Assembly: GCA_900543715.1 (NCBI GenBank)
Contig: UQSX01000026.1
Span: 1 to 30,047 of the forward strand
Reading direction: 5' to 3'
DNA: 30,047 nt
DNA from: an uncultured Blautia sp.
GTDB taxonomy: Bacteria > Bacillota > Clostridia > Lachnospirales > Lachnospiraceae
Part shown: positions 8,386 to 16,838 of the stretch, piece after piece
How the letters are laid out: every line of letters begins with the position of its first letter
How positions within the stretch are numbered: the stretch's first letter is position 1
The notes under the pieces: generated by a model
Told to the model about the DNA's origin: nothing
Database searches by the model: none
What the model saw: the letters and a program-made list of their open reading frames with translations, nothing else
Position numbers and translations under genes: made by a program

Positions 8386-8418
8386 TGCAGTAAGAAAATA
8401 AAAACAGGAGATATCATT

Positions 8419-9708
8419 ATGGAAAAACAGATACCTAAGGTAATGGCAGATTTATTTTCGTCTCTAAAAGAGCAGTGGAAGGAAGAACCGGAACTGCTGG
8501 AGCTGTTTAAGACCTGCTATACCAATACATTGGATACTACGGTAAAAAGAATGGAAGACGGCACTACTCATGTGATTACCGGGGATATTCCCGCTATGTG
8601 GCTTCGGGATTCAGCGGCGCAGCTTCGTCCTTACATTTTCCTGGCAAAGGAAGACCGGGAGATCCGGGAAATTATAGCAGGTCTGGTAAAGCGCCAGTTT
8701 CAGTATATTTGTATCGATCCTTACGCCAATGCTTTTAATTCTTCTCCAAGCGGCGCCTGCTGGGAAAAGGACGATCCGGATCAGAATCCCTGGGTGTGGG
8801 AGAGAAAGTTTGAGGTAGATTCTCTTTGTTATCCCATACAGCTGGCCTGGCTGCTCTGGAAGAATACAGGATGTGTTTCCCAGTTTGAAGGAGAGTTTCA
8901 GAAAGGCATAGGAAAAATTCTGGAAGTCTTTTGCACAGAACAGGCCCATGAGGAAAAATCCGACTATCGGTTTATCAGAGGAAACAGTTTTTACAATGAT
9001 ACCCTGTCCAGAGAAGGAAAAGGCGCTTTGGTAAAATCTGATACAGGGCTGATCTGGTCAGGTTTTCGCCCAAGCGACGATGCCTGTACTTATGGGTATC
9101 TGATCCCCTCCAATATGTTTGCTGTGGTAGTGCTGGGATATCTGGAAGAAATCGAAAGGGAGATCTTTCACTGCCCGGAACTGGAAAAAGAAGCCAGAGA
9201 ACTGAAGGAAAAGATCCACTATGGGATAGAAAGCATAGGGAAAACCGCCACTCAGGAATTCGGGGTGATCTATGCTTATGAGACAGATGGTTACGGTATG
9301 TATAATCTGATGGACGACGCCAATGTGCCAAGCCTGCTGGCTATGGATTATCTGGGCTATCCTTCGGATCCGGATATTGGGGAAAATACGAGAAGATTTC
9401 TTCTTAGTAATGCCAATCCTTATTATTATGAAGGCAAGAAAGCCGCAGGAATCGGCAGTCCCCACACACCGTCCAGCTATATCTGGCATATATCCATGGC
9501 GATCCGGGGGCTGACCAGCAAAGAGAAGGAAGAAAAGAAAAGGGCCCTGCGGAATATGGCGGATACTACCGGCGGAAAAGGGGTCATGCATGAGGGATTT
9601 CATGTGGATGACGATACCCGATACACCAGAGAATGGTTTTCCTGGGCAAATGCCATGTATGCAGAATTGTTCCTGGACTGCAGCGGATATAGACTGAAAA
9701 TCAAGTAG
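8419..9708 (+). CDS. GH125 exo-alpha-1,6-mannosidase
   Basis: A 429-residue cytoplasmic glycosidase of family GH125 (formerly DUF1237), whose studied members remove non-reducing alpha-1,6-linked mannose from N-glycan-type oligosaccharides with inversion. Family stretches are GDIPAMWLRDSAAQLRPY near residue 57, FNSSPSGACWEKDDPDQN, the WERKFEVDSLCYP segment and TYGYLIPSNMFA. Asp220/Asp221 in the RPSDD segment and Glu405 in TREWFSWANA line up by context with the acid and base of the family; this is inference. There is no signal peptide, so it acts on imported sugar. ATG 8419 follows ACAGGAG. It is the first gene of the mannose locus, 222 bases before GH38. Confidence 0.93.
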   Translation: MEKQIPKVMADLFSSLKEQWKEEPELLELFKTCYTNTLDTTVKRMEDGTTHVITGDIPAMWLRDSAAQLRPYIFLAKEDREIREIIAGLVKRQFQYICIDPYANAFNSSPSGACWEKDDPDQNPWVWERKFEVDSLCYPIQLAWLLWKNTGCVSQFEGEFQKGIGKILEVFCTEQAHEEKSDYRFIRGNSFYNDTLSREGKGALVKSDTGLIWSGFRPSDDACTYGYLIPSNMFAVVVLGYLEEIEREIFHCPELEKEARELKEKIHYGIESIGKTATQEFGVIYAYETDGYGMYNLMDDANVPSLLAMDYLGYPSDPDIGENTRRFLLSNANPYYYEGKKAAGIGSPHTPSSYIWHISMAIRGLTSKEKEEKKRALRNMADTTGGKGVMHEGFHVDDDTRYTREWFSWANAMYAELFLDCSGYRLKIK

Positions 9709-9766
9709 AAAGAGAGAAGCCGATAAAAAACAGAGTATGCAGGAGAGCTGCTAAAGGGATAGGAAT

Positions 9767-9832
9767 GTGCTGTTTACTGTTATTTGATGACAGGAAACAG
9801 TGCATTTTTTGATGTGTAATTTTTTCATCAAA
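9767..9832 (+). terminator. two hairpins between GH125 and GH38
   Basis: The first hairpin (about 9767-9805) pairs the GC-TGTTT-CTGT side with ACAG-AAACA-GC, with small bulges, and is followed by six T. The second pairs TTTGATG (9808-9814) with CATCAAA (9826-9832) around a T-rich loop. Together they look like a partial terminator for GH125. The 222-base gap holds no gene. Confidence 0.5.
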
Positions 9833-9848
9833 TATAGAAAATGGAAAA

Positions 9849-9909
9849 TTGTAATGGAAGAGCGTGTTTTGTATAATATAAAAAAACAGGAAAACTACTA
9901 CATTATAAT
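9849..9909 (+). promoter_or_regulatory. promoter region of the GH38 gene
   Basis: TTGTAA (9849-9854) and TATAAT (9872-9877) are 17 bases apart. A second TATAAT stands at 9904-9909, close to the ribosome binding site CAGGAGGG, and is too near the start to be the main site. GH38 therefore probably has its own promoter. Confidence 0.5.
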
Positions 9910-9930
9910 ATAAATCACAGGAGGGTTCCT

Positions 9931-12900
9931 ATGAAAGACATGTTTTTAACAGACAGGAAACTGGACAGAAGAATTACAGAGGTGAAAAAATACAGATACC
10001 GGAATATCCGGAATCTGGAGGCGTTTGCGGTGCAGGAAGATCTTCAGGGAGTGGTGAATCCTCAGGTGCCCGCAGAGTTTGACAACTGGGATACCATACA
10101 CACCGGAGAATGCTGGTCAGGAAGAGACCGTTATCTCTGGATGCATAAGGATATTGAGATCCCGGCCCAGTGGAAAGGCCAGAGAGTTGTGGGTATTTTT
10201 GATTTCGGCAATACAGGTGCCGGAAATAACTCCGGTTTTGAAGCTATGTGCTACATAGATGGAAAACCCTACCAGGGCGTAGATGTAAATCACAAGGAAG
10301 TATTTTTCCCGGAAGAGCTCTGCGGAAAGACAGTGAACCTTATCTTCCGTCTCTGGTCCGGACTGGAAGGAGGAGGAGTTCCTGCCGTTCAGGAGCATAA
10401 GATCCGTCAGGCAGATCTGGCCTGCTTAGATGAACCGGCAGATGATTTTTATTACATGGGCACTCTGATCCTGGATACCATTGCCAATCTGGAAGAGGGA
10501 AATCCGGTGAAGTACGATCTGAGAAATGCACTGGATCAGGCTTGTCATTGTATCGACTGGTCCTATCCTGGAAGCGAGTCCTTTTATGATTCTCTTCACC
10601 AGGCAGATCAGATCTTAAATGAAAAGATCGACAAAATGGAGAAACATTCTCCTGTGAATGTTTACTGTGTGGGACATACCCACATTGATATGGCATGGCT
10701 GTGGCGGCTGAAACATACCCATGAGAAAGCTTCCCGTTCTTTCTCCACAGTACTGCGTATGATGGAAATGTTCCCGGAGTATATTTTCCTTCAGACCCAG
10801 CCTCAGATTTACGAATACATAAAAGAAGATTTTCCGGAAATCTTTGAGGAGATCAGGAAACGAGTGAAAGAAGGACGCTGGGAAGCTGACGGAGGCATGT
10901 GGGTGGAAGCCGACTGTAACCTGACCAGTGGAGAATCTCTGACCCGGCAGCTTCTCATCGGAAGCAGATTTCTGAAAGAGGAATTTGGAAAAGATGTGGA
11001 ATATCTGTGGCTTCCTGATGTATTCGGCTATTCCTGGGCGCTGCCTCAGATTTTAAAGAAATCCGGTATTGACGTGTTTATGACTACCAAGATCAGCTGG
11101 AACCAGTTTAACCGTATGCCTCATGATACCTTCCACTGGAAAGGAATGGACGGTACCGAGGTGCTTACACACTTTATTACCACCCCGGAACCCTGGAACG
11201 GACCGGATTCCTGGTTCTACACTTATAATGGCCTGCTCACTGCAAAGACCGTAAAGGGTGTATGGGAAGCCTATAGTGAGAAAGCTATGAATAAAGATCT
11301 GCTGATTTCCTACGGATATGGAGACGGAGGCGGCGGTGTAAACCGTGATCTGCTGGAGGCCAGAAGAAGGATTGATAAGATCCCGGGACTTCCGAATCTG
11401 AAAACTTCCACTGCAGGAGACTATTTCCGGAAATTAAAGGAAAATGTAGAAAATACCGATCAGTATGTAAACACCTGGGATGGAGAACTGTACCTGGAGT
11501 ATCACAGAGGCACTTATACCAGCCAGACTTATAATAAGAGAATGAACCGGAAGATGGAGCTTTTGTACCGCAGAGCAGAGTGGATGACTGCTATGGCCGC
11601 TATGGGAACAGGAAGTCTGTCCCTGGCAGAACAGGAAAAGCTGACAAAAGGCTGGAAGCTGATCCTTACCAACCAGTTCCATGATATTATACCTGGATCT
11701 TCCATTCATGAAGTATATGAGGATTCCAGAAAAGACTACCAGAAGATTCAGGAGATCGGCATGGAAGTCCTGGAAGATTTCCGGAAGGATTCTATGGAAA
11801 ACACAGAGAAGGCTTATACCGTATACAATGCTTCCGGATGGAATATGAATGAGACTGTGGCCCTTTCGGTAAGCGGATCCTGCAGCTTTACCGATGAGGA
11901 GGGAAATCTTCTGGTTTCCCAGGATCAGGGGGATGTTGCTTACGTACAGGTAACGGATGTGCCGGCCATGGGACACAAGACGATCTTTGTGAAAGAGGGC
12001 AGGGAAGACAGCGGACAGATACCTTTCAAAGCAGAGGAAAGAAAGTTGGAGACACCATTCTATCTGGCAGAGTTAAATGGTTATGGACAGATTACCCGCC
12101 TTTATGACAAAGAAGCCGGCAGAGAAGTGCTGGCAGCCGGAGAGAGAGGAAATGTCCTTCAGGTTTTTGAGGATAAGCCTATTGATAACGATGCCTGGGA
12201 TATCGATATTTTCTATCAGCAGAAAATGCGGGAGATCACGGACCTTACCGCTTTCCAGATCACGGAAATGGGACCCCTGCGGTTAACTGTTCATATGGAA
12301 TGGAATTATATGAATACTGCCATCTTCCAGGATATGATCTTCTACAGCAACAGCAGAAGGATCGATTTTAAGACTAAGGTAGATTTCCATGAGCGGCAGC
12401 AGCTTATAAAAACAGCATTTACAGTAGATATCCGGAGTACATATGCTACTTATGATATCCAGTACGGAAACGTCCGCAGGCCAAACCACTGGAATACAAG
12501 CTGGGATCAGGCCAGATTTGAGAGTGTGGGCCATCGGTTTGCAGATCTGTCAGAGAGAAACTACGGCGCAGCCCTCCTGAATGACTGCAAGTACGGATAC
12601 GACATTAAGGACAATGTGATGCGTCTGTCCCTTCTTCGTTCCGGCCTTCAGCCGGATCATCTCCAGGATTTGGGCACCCATGAGTTTACTTATGCTTTCC
12701 TGCCCCATACAGGAGACTTTGTGGCAGGGCATGTGGTGGAAGAAGCCTATGGACTGAATAATCCTATGGATGTTTTCGAAGGACAGGACAAGACCGGATA
12801 TAACAGCTTCTTTACCCTGGATAATCCCCAGGTAGAGATAGATGCGGTAAAGAAATCAGAGGATGGAAAGTATCTGGTGGTAAGATTCCATGATTTTGCG

Positions 12901-13056
12901 GGCTCCTCTCAGAAGGTGGTGCTGAATCCGGAATTCGGCTTTGACGCCTGGATGGAAGGAGATCTGATGGAACGGCCTATGGAAGAGCCGAAAGAAGGCA
13001 AGGTGGAGGTAAGTCTTCACCCCTATGAGATCAAGACATTGCTTTTTAAACTGTAA
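9931..13056 (+). CDS. GH38 alpha-mannosidase
   Basis: 1041 residues, the size of the large cytosolic GH38 alpha-mannosidases (yeast Ams1 type). These zinc-dependent retaining enzymes cut alpha-mannosides. The catalytic domain starts near residue 245 with VGHTHIDMAWLW; His251 and Asp253 are the expected zinc ligands. The nucleophile is probably Asp363 in WLPDVFGYSWALPQ. GYGDGGGG and NQFHDIIPGSS (His584, a likely further zinc ligand) follow. The C-terminal 400 residues are the usual beta-rich domains. An N-terminal beta domain covers residues 40-160. No signal peptide is present. CAGGAGGG precedes the ATG. The YesL-like gene follows 20 bases downstream, in the same transcript. Confidence 0.95.
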   Translation: MKDMFLTDRKLDRRITEVKKYRYRNIRNLEAFAVQEDLQGVVNPQVPAEFDNWDTIHTGECWSGRDRYLWMHKDIEIPAQWKGQRVVGIFDFGNTGAGNNSGFEAMCYIDGKPYQGVDVNHKEVFFPEELCGKTVNLIFRLWSGLEGGGVPAVQEHKIRQADLACLDEPADDFYYMGTLILDTIANLEEGNPVKYDLRNALDQACHCIDWSYPGSESFYDSLHQADQILNEKIDKMEKHSPVNVYCVGHTHIDMAWLWRLKHTHEKASRSFSTVLRMMEMFPEYIFLQTQPQIYEYIKEDFPEIFEEIRKRVKEGRWEADGGMWVEADCNLTSGESLTRQLLIGSRFLKEEFGKDVEYLWLPDVFGYSWALPQILKKSGIDVFMTTKISWNQFNRMPHDTFHWKGMDGTEVLTHFITTPEPWNGPDSWFYTYNGLLTAKTVKGVWEAYSEKAMNKDLLISYGYGDGGGGVNRDLLEARRRIDKIPGLPNLKTSTAGDYFRKLKENVENTDQYVNTWDGELYLEYHRGTYTSQTYNKRMNRKMELLYRRAEWMTAMAAMGTGSLSLAEQEKLTKGWKLILTNQFHDIIPGSSIHEVYEDSRKDYQKIQEIGMEVLEDFRKDSMENTEKAYTVYNASGWNMNETVALSVSGSCSFTDEEGNLLVSQDQGDVAYVQVTDVPAMGHKTIFVKEGREDSGQIPFKAEERKLETPFYLAELNGYGQITRLYDKEAGREVLAAGERGNVLQVFEDKPIDNDAWDIDIFYQQKMREITDLTAFQITEMGPLRLTVHMEWNYMNTAIFQDMIFYSNSRRIDFKTKVDFHERQQLIKTAFTVDIRSTYATYDIQYGNVRRPNHWNTSWDQARFESVGHRFADLSERNYGAALLNDCKYGYDIKDNVMRLSLLRSGLQPDHLQDLGTHEFTYAFLPHTGDFVAGHVVEEAYGLNNPMDVFEGQDKTGYNSFFTLDNPQVEIDAVKKSEDGKYLVVRFHDFAGSSQKVVLNPEFGFDAWMEGDLMERPMEEPKEGKVEVSLHPYEIKTLLFKL

Positions 13057-13076
13057 GAAAGTCAGGAGGAAGTAAG

Positions 13077-13748
13077 GTGTTAAGTGAGATTTTTAATATT
13101 GAAAAGATACTGGGAGCCTGTGACAGATTTTTGTATTTTTTGAAAATTAATTTTTTCTTTCTTGTGTCTAATATACCTGTTCTGCTGTTTTTCCTTTTTG
13201 TGGGGATCAGCCAGGTAAGAGCCTGCTTCCCTCTGTTTCTGGTCTGCGCCGTCTGGGCGGGACCGGCTTTGTGCGGGGTGTTCTTCGCTATGAACCGGGT
13301 ACTCCACAAGACCGATACTACGGCGTGGAAAGATTATAAAGCAGGATATCTGGATGCCTGGGGAAGAAAGATGGGAGTAGCTGCCCTGCAGCTTCTCCTG
13401 GTCTGGATATTCTGGACGAATACAGAGTTTTTCTCTGTGCAGATGCCCATCCTGCCTTTGGCGATCCTTTTTGGAATCCTTTTCGCCGGGTCAGTGATCC
13501 TGACACCGGATCTTTATCTGCTGGCCTCCAGATATGAGATGAAGATCCGGGATATCTTCAAAGGGGCTTTCTGCCTGTGTATCACCAGGCCGGTGATCAC
13601 ATTGGGCAATACCGCCATGCTGGTAGTGGTGCTTATGCTGCTGGAGATCCAGGCGGGAACTTTTATTCTATTTATTGCAAGTATTTATGGATTCATGGTA
13701 GTATTTATGAACCAGAGAGTACTGAGAGCGATTGAAGAGGGGCATTGA
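13077..13748 (+). CDS. YesL-like (DUF624) membrane protein
   Basis: 223 residues with about five or six hydrophobic helices: FFFLVSNIPVLLFFLFVGI, FLVCAVWAGPALCGVFFA, LQLLLVWIFW, LPLAILFGILFAGSVIL and MLVVVLMLLEI. The N-terminal start before 'NPxLxxxxKIxxFFxLxxLF'-like sequence and the PALCGVFFAMNRVL segment fit the DUF624/YesL family, which is often encoded beside YesM/YesN regulators and LplBC-type importers. Its biochemical role is not established. GTG 13077 is chosen because AGGAGG lies 8 bases upstream and no ATG is suitable. It sits 20 bases after GH38 and 96 bases before the sensor/regulator gene. Confidence 0.8.
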   Translation: MLSEIFNIEKILGACDRFLYFLKINFFFLVSNIPVLLFFLFVGISQVRACFPLFLVCAVWAGPALCGVFFAMNRVLHKTDTTAWKDYKAGYLDAWGRKMGVAALQLLLVWIFWTNTEFFSVQMPILPLAILFGILFAGSVILTPDLYLLASRYEMKIRDIFKGAFCLCITRPVITLGNTAMLVVVLMLLEIQAGTFILFIASIYGFMVVFMNQRVLRAIEEGH

Positions 13749-13754
13749 TCTGCA

Positions 13755-13836
13755 CCCTCTTTTCCTGCTGCTATCAGCCGGAAAAGACTGATACTGGCTG
13801 ACAGCCGGAAAGATGCAGGCAGTTTATAGAAGAGGG
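13755..13836 (+). promoter_or_regulatory. nested hairpin that can cover a ribosome binding site
   Basis: Three nested pairs span the gap before the regulator gene: CCCTCTT (13755-13761) with AAGAGGG (13830-13836), CCTGC (13764-13768) with GCAGG (13815-13819), and TCAGCC (13774-13779) with GGCTGA (13796-13801). The outer right arm overlaps the AGAGGGGGGAGG ribosome binding site, so folding could limit translation of the downstream gene. A near-direct repeat, CAGCCGGAAA, occurs at 13775 and 13802. Confidence 0.45.
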
Positions 13837-13844
13837 GGGAGGCT

Positions 13845-16547
13845 ATGAAAAAGAAAAAACCGGCGCAGCTTTATTTTAAAATGTTCTGGTCCTATACAGC
13901 GATTGTTCTGTGTATTGTGTCAACGCTGGTGGTGTATTTTATATCAGATTCGAAAAAAAGGGTCCTGGAAAATAACCGGATGGCTATGGAGCGGATCAAC
14001 CGGGAAGCCTCAGACTATATCAGGGAAACAGAGGAGATCAGCGACTACTTGTTTCAGGATCTGTATCGTTCGGAAACGGAATTGGAAGATCTGCTGGCCT
14101 ATCTGAAGCTGGGGCCGGAAGAATATCTGGAATATGGACTGGATCGGTATTCTGCAGAAGATAATCTGGTGTATCGTGGAATTTATAATTTTATCAACGA
14201 TGCTTTTGAAGGATATGGAGCATTGGAGTCTATTGAAGTGATCAGCTACGATACACTGAATCTGACTCAGTGTTATCCCCAGCAGATTTTTTATCCGGGA
14301 AAGGATGGAAAAGCAAGACTGGAAGAAATTGAAAGACCGGATTTTAGAGAAGAGGGAAAACTGCTCTATATAAAGGAAATCCGCAATCCTGACAACATGA
14401 CAGGCGCAGGCTGCATGATCTTTACTTTTGAAGGAGAGAGCCGGTTTCAGAATCTCCAGGATAACCGATATACAGAGCTGACCGTATGCAATCAGAATGA
14501 TCAGGTAATCTACCAGGATCCGCCGGGAGAAAATTGGCAGGATAGATTAGAGGACAGCAGGTATCTTACTTTGAAAGAATCCGAAAATCTGTATACGGTC
14601 TATACTTTTCTGAACAGCAGCCAGGCTTCCAAACTGTCCCTCCAGACGCTGGCTATGATCCTGGCGGCAGGGGTAGCGGCTGCGGCTTTGGGGATTTTGG
14701 GAATCGGCTACTATGTCCGCCGCCTTACCAGAAGAGTGGATTCCATTTTATATGCCATGAACCAGGTGACTACAGGAAATCTCCAGTCCAGGCTGAAGGT
14801 CAATAAAAAAGGAGATGAGCTGGATATGGTGGCGGAACAGTTTAACAGAATGTGCGAAGACTTGAATCTGTATATCCAGAAAAGTTATCTGGCGGAAATC
14901 GAGCGCAAAAATGCCCAGATGCAGGCCTTACAGAGCCAGATCAATCCCCATTTTCTGTACAATACACTGGAGGCGATCCGTATGAAGGCAATCTGCAACG
15001 GAGACCGGGAAGTAGGGAAGATGCTTTACAGCATGGTGACTTTATTCAGAAGCCAGCTAAAAGAGGCAGATGTGATCACTCTGGGACAGGAACTGGATTA
15101 TTGCAAACAGTATATGGAACTTTTTGAATACCGGTATCAGGGCTGTTTTTCTTCACAGGTTTCCTGCCCTGTGGAACTTTTAACCGTACCGATTATCAAG
15201 TTCGTTCTTCAGCCCATTGTGGAAAATTATTTTGTCCACGGGATCGAAAGAGACCGGAAAGACAATCTGGTAAAGATCTGGGCCAGGGCAGAGGGAGAGG
15301 CGCTGAAGCTGGATGTGGAGGAATACATTCTGAAACCGATCAATGAGGAACAGCTTTGCCAGGCACTTATCAGCGCAGGGGAACATCTGGATAAGATTGA
15401 CAGAGAAAATGCAGGCAGCATGGAAGATAAGATCGGCTGGCACCGCTTCCTGAAGGGAAAGCTGAACAGGGAAGAAGAAGCCGGATTTATGCAGATGCTC
15501 CCGGAGATCGGCAGGGAAGAGAAAGTCTATCCCTCTTTGATGAAGGTGGATACCGGGACTTTGAAAGACAGGACAAGCCTCAGCGACGTACTGGCAGCAC
15601 TTCAGAAGGAACCGGAGAAGATCAAGGCGATCTACCTGGCTCCAGATACGCTTTTTCTTCTTCTGTATACAGGAAAGGAAGTAAAAGACAGGGAGATCAC
15701 AGAATTTTACCGAAGCTTTCAGGATCGTCTGGAAAGCCGTCTGGGGATCATGAGTTTTCTTACAGTGACTTTTCCTGTTGAAGACTATGGAAAGCTGCCA
15801 AAGTGCTATGATGTGGCGTCCAGATTGCAGAAATATAAAATGCTGGAGGGATACGGCAGCTGTATCAGCGAAGAAGATATCCAGGATCGGAAATGGGGAG
15901 ACATTTCCATTGATGAAAGCCTTTTAAGAAAGATGATATTAAAAAAAGAAAGGGAAGGCGCCATTGGCTACATAGAGGATCTGTTCATTAATAACCTGGA
16001 ATCAGAGGTAACAGTAGACGTTCTGTATCAGACAGCTCTGAAGATTGTTATGCTCCTCCAGGACATTAAGGCTGAATACAAACTGGCCCAGTCCACAAAC
16101 CTCCAGGGATTTTCAGAGATGATCGAAAAGATTTATCAGGCAGAGGATCTCCGGGGCCTGAAGGCAGTGTTCATTTCGGAGATTTCTGAAATCATTACCC
16201 ACCTTCATACAGAAGACTCCCAGTATACGCCTGTGGTGAGGCAGATTATGGAAGAAGTACAGAAAAATTATAAGGAAGATATGAATTTAAAGACCCTTTC
16301 TTACAAGTACCATATGAATGCCTCTTATCTGGGACAGATATTTCAGAAGGAAACAGGGTCTTCTTTTGCCCAGTATCTGAACAATGTAAAAAATTCCATT
16401 GCAAAGAATCTGATCCTGAACACCAATATGAAAATCAATGATATCGCAAGAGAAGTGGGTTATCCTGATACCAGTTATTTTTATAGAAAGTTTAAACAGT
16501 GCTACGGTGTTTCACCTGCATCTTTGAGAAATATGAAAAAATATTAG
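13845..16547 (+). CDS. in-frame chimera of a YesM-type sensor kinase and a YesN-type AraC response regulator
   Basis: 900 residues. Transmembrane helix 1 is at about 13-34, an extracytoplasmic sensor domain at 35-265, transmembrane helix 2 at 266-290, HAMP at 290-345, then the YesM-type histidine box QINPHFLYNTLEAI (His369) and the N box QPIVENYFVHGI (Asn461). Twenty residues later the ATP-binding domain stops. DNG/G-box motifs never appear, and at about 486-492 (EALKLDVE) the sequence becomes the end of a receiver, DVEEYILKPINEEQL, with its conserved Lys497. The receiver's acidic pocket and phospho-aspartate are absent. A linker region at about 510-790 and an AraC helix-turn-helix pair at about 795-900 (LKTLSYKYHMNASYLGQIF, INDIAREVGYPDTSYFYRKF) follow, as in YesN. 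An ordinary pair is two genes of about 580 and 520 residues. The reading frame is clean. It lies between the glycosidases and the importer and is probably their regulator, now unable to phosphorylate itself. Assembly error is the main alternative. Confidence 0.88.
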   Translation: MKKKKPAQLYFKMFWSYTAIVLCIVSTLVVYFISDSKKRVLENNRMAMERINREASDYIRETEEISDYLFQDLYRSETELEDLLAYLKLGPEEYLEYGLDRYSAEDNLVYRGIYNFINDAFEGYGALESIEVISYDTLNLTQCYPQQIFYPGKDGKARLEEIERPDFREEGKLLYIKEIRNPDNMTGAGCMIFTFEGESRFQNLQDNRYTELTVCNQNDQVIYQDPPGENWQDRLEDSRYLTLKESENLYTVYTFLNSSQASKLSLQTLAMILAAGVAAAALGILGIGYYVRRLTRRVDSILYAMNQVTTGNLQSRLKVNKKGDELDMVAEQFNRMCEDLNLYIQKSYLAEIERKNAQMQALQSQINPHFLYNTLEAIRMKAICNGDREVGKMLYSMVTLFRSQLKEADVITLGQELDYCKQYMELFEYRYQGCFSSQVSCPVELLTVPIIKFVLQPIVENYFVHGIERDRKDNLVKIWARAEGEALKLDVEEYILKPINEEQLCQALISAGEHLDKIDRENAGSMEDKIGWHRFLKGKLNREEEAGFMQMLPEIGREEKVYPSLMKVDTGTLKDRTSLSDVLAALQKEPEKIKAIYLAPDTLFLLLYTGKEVKDREITEFYRSFQDRLESRLGIMSFLTVTFPVEDYGKLPKCYDVASRLQKYKMLEGYGSCISEEDIQDRKWGDISIDESLLRKMILKKEREGAIGYIEDLFINNLESEVTVDVLYQTALKIVMLLQDIKAEYKLAQSTNLQGFSEMIEKIYQAEDLRGLKAVFISEISEIITHLHTEDSQYTPVVRQIMEEVQKNYKEDMNLKTLSYKYHMNASYLGQIFQKETGSSFAQYLNNVKNSIAKNLILNTNMKINDIAREVGYPDTSYFYRKFKQCYGVSPASLRNMKKY

Positions 16548-16573
16548 GATTTTTGAAATCCGGAAAGGCAGAG

Positions 16574-16626
16574 TCCCTGTCCTTATCAGATATTCCCGGG
16601 AGTGTCTGATAAAGGCAGGGATTTTT
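16574..16626 (+). terminator. terminator after the chimeric regulator
   Basis: A 17-bp stem with two G-T pairs, TCCCTG/CCTTATCAGA on the left (16574-16590) and TCTGATAA/GGCAGGGA on the right (16605-16621), is followed by TTTTT. It isolates the importer operon from the regulator transcript. Confidence 0.8.
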
Positions 16627-16644
16627 GCTGAAAAAAGTGAAAAA

Positions 16645-16727
16645 ATTCCAGATTTTTTGTGCTTTCTTATCTGGAATCTGTCCAGTAAGCCTGCTTTATC
16701 TGCTAGAATCTGTCCAGAAAAACTGGA
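16645..16727 (+). promoter_or_regulatory. CTGGA-type repeat cluster, likely AraC-type operator array
   Basis: GAATCTGTCCAG occurs twice (16674-16685 and 16706-16717), 32 bases apart, which is three helical turns. TTATCTG precedes each copy (16667 and 16696). ATTCCAGAT (16645-16653) is the inverse of ATCTGGAAT (16669-16677), and TCCAG (16713) faces CTGGA (16723) across five A. Such phased direct repeats upstream of a sugar-importer operon fit sites for an AraC-family activator such as the neighbouring regulator. A -10-like TATAGT stands at 16761-16766, about 34 bases after the last motif, without a good -35 box. Confidence 0.6.
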
Positions 16728-16838
16728 AGTTTTCGACTAGGATTTGGACGATTTATCCGGTATAGTAATAGATGTGAATAAGTAAAGCACAAAGTAACAG
16801 GCCGGCGGTTATGGTAAGTGCAAAAAGGAGGTTAAGAA

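Noticed and set aside
13845..16547. An ordinary one-component sensor-AraC protein or a normal hybrid kinase
   Set aside because: A natural one-component protein would not contain half of a kinase ATP domain and the last quarter of a receiver; a hybrid kinase would have both domains complete.
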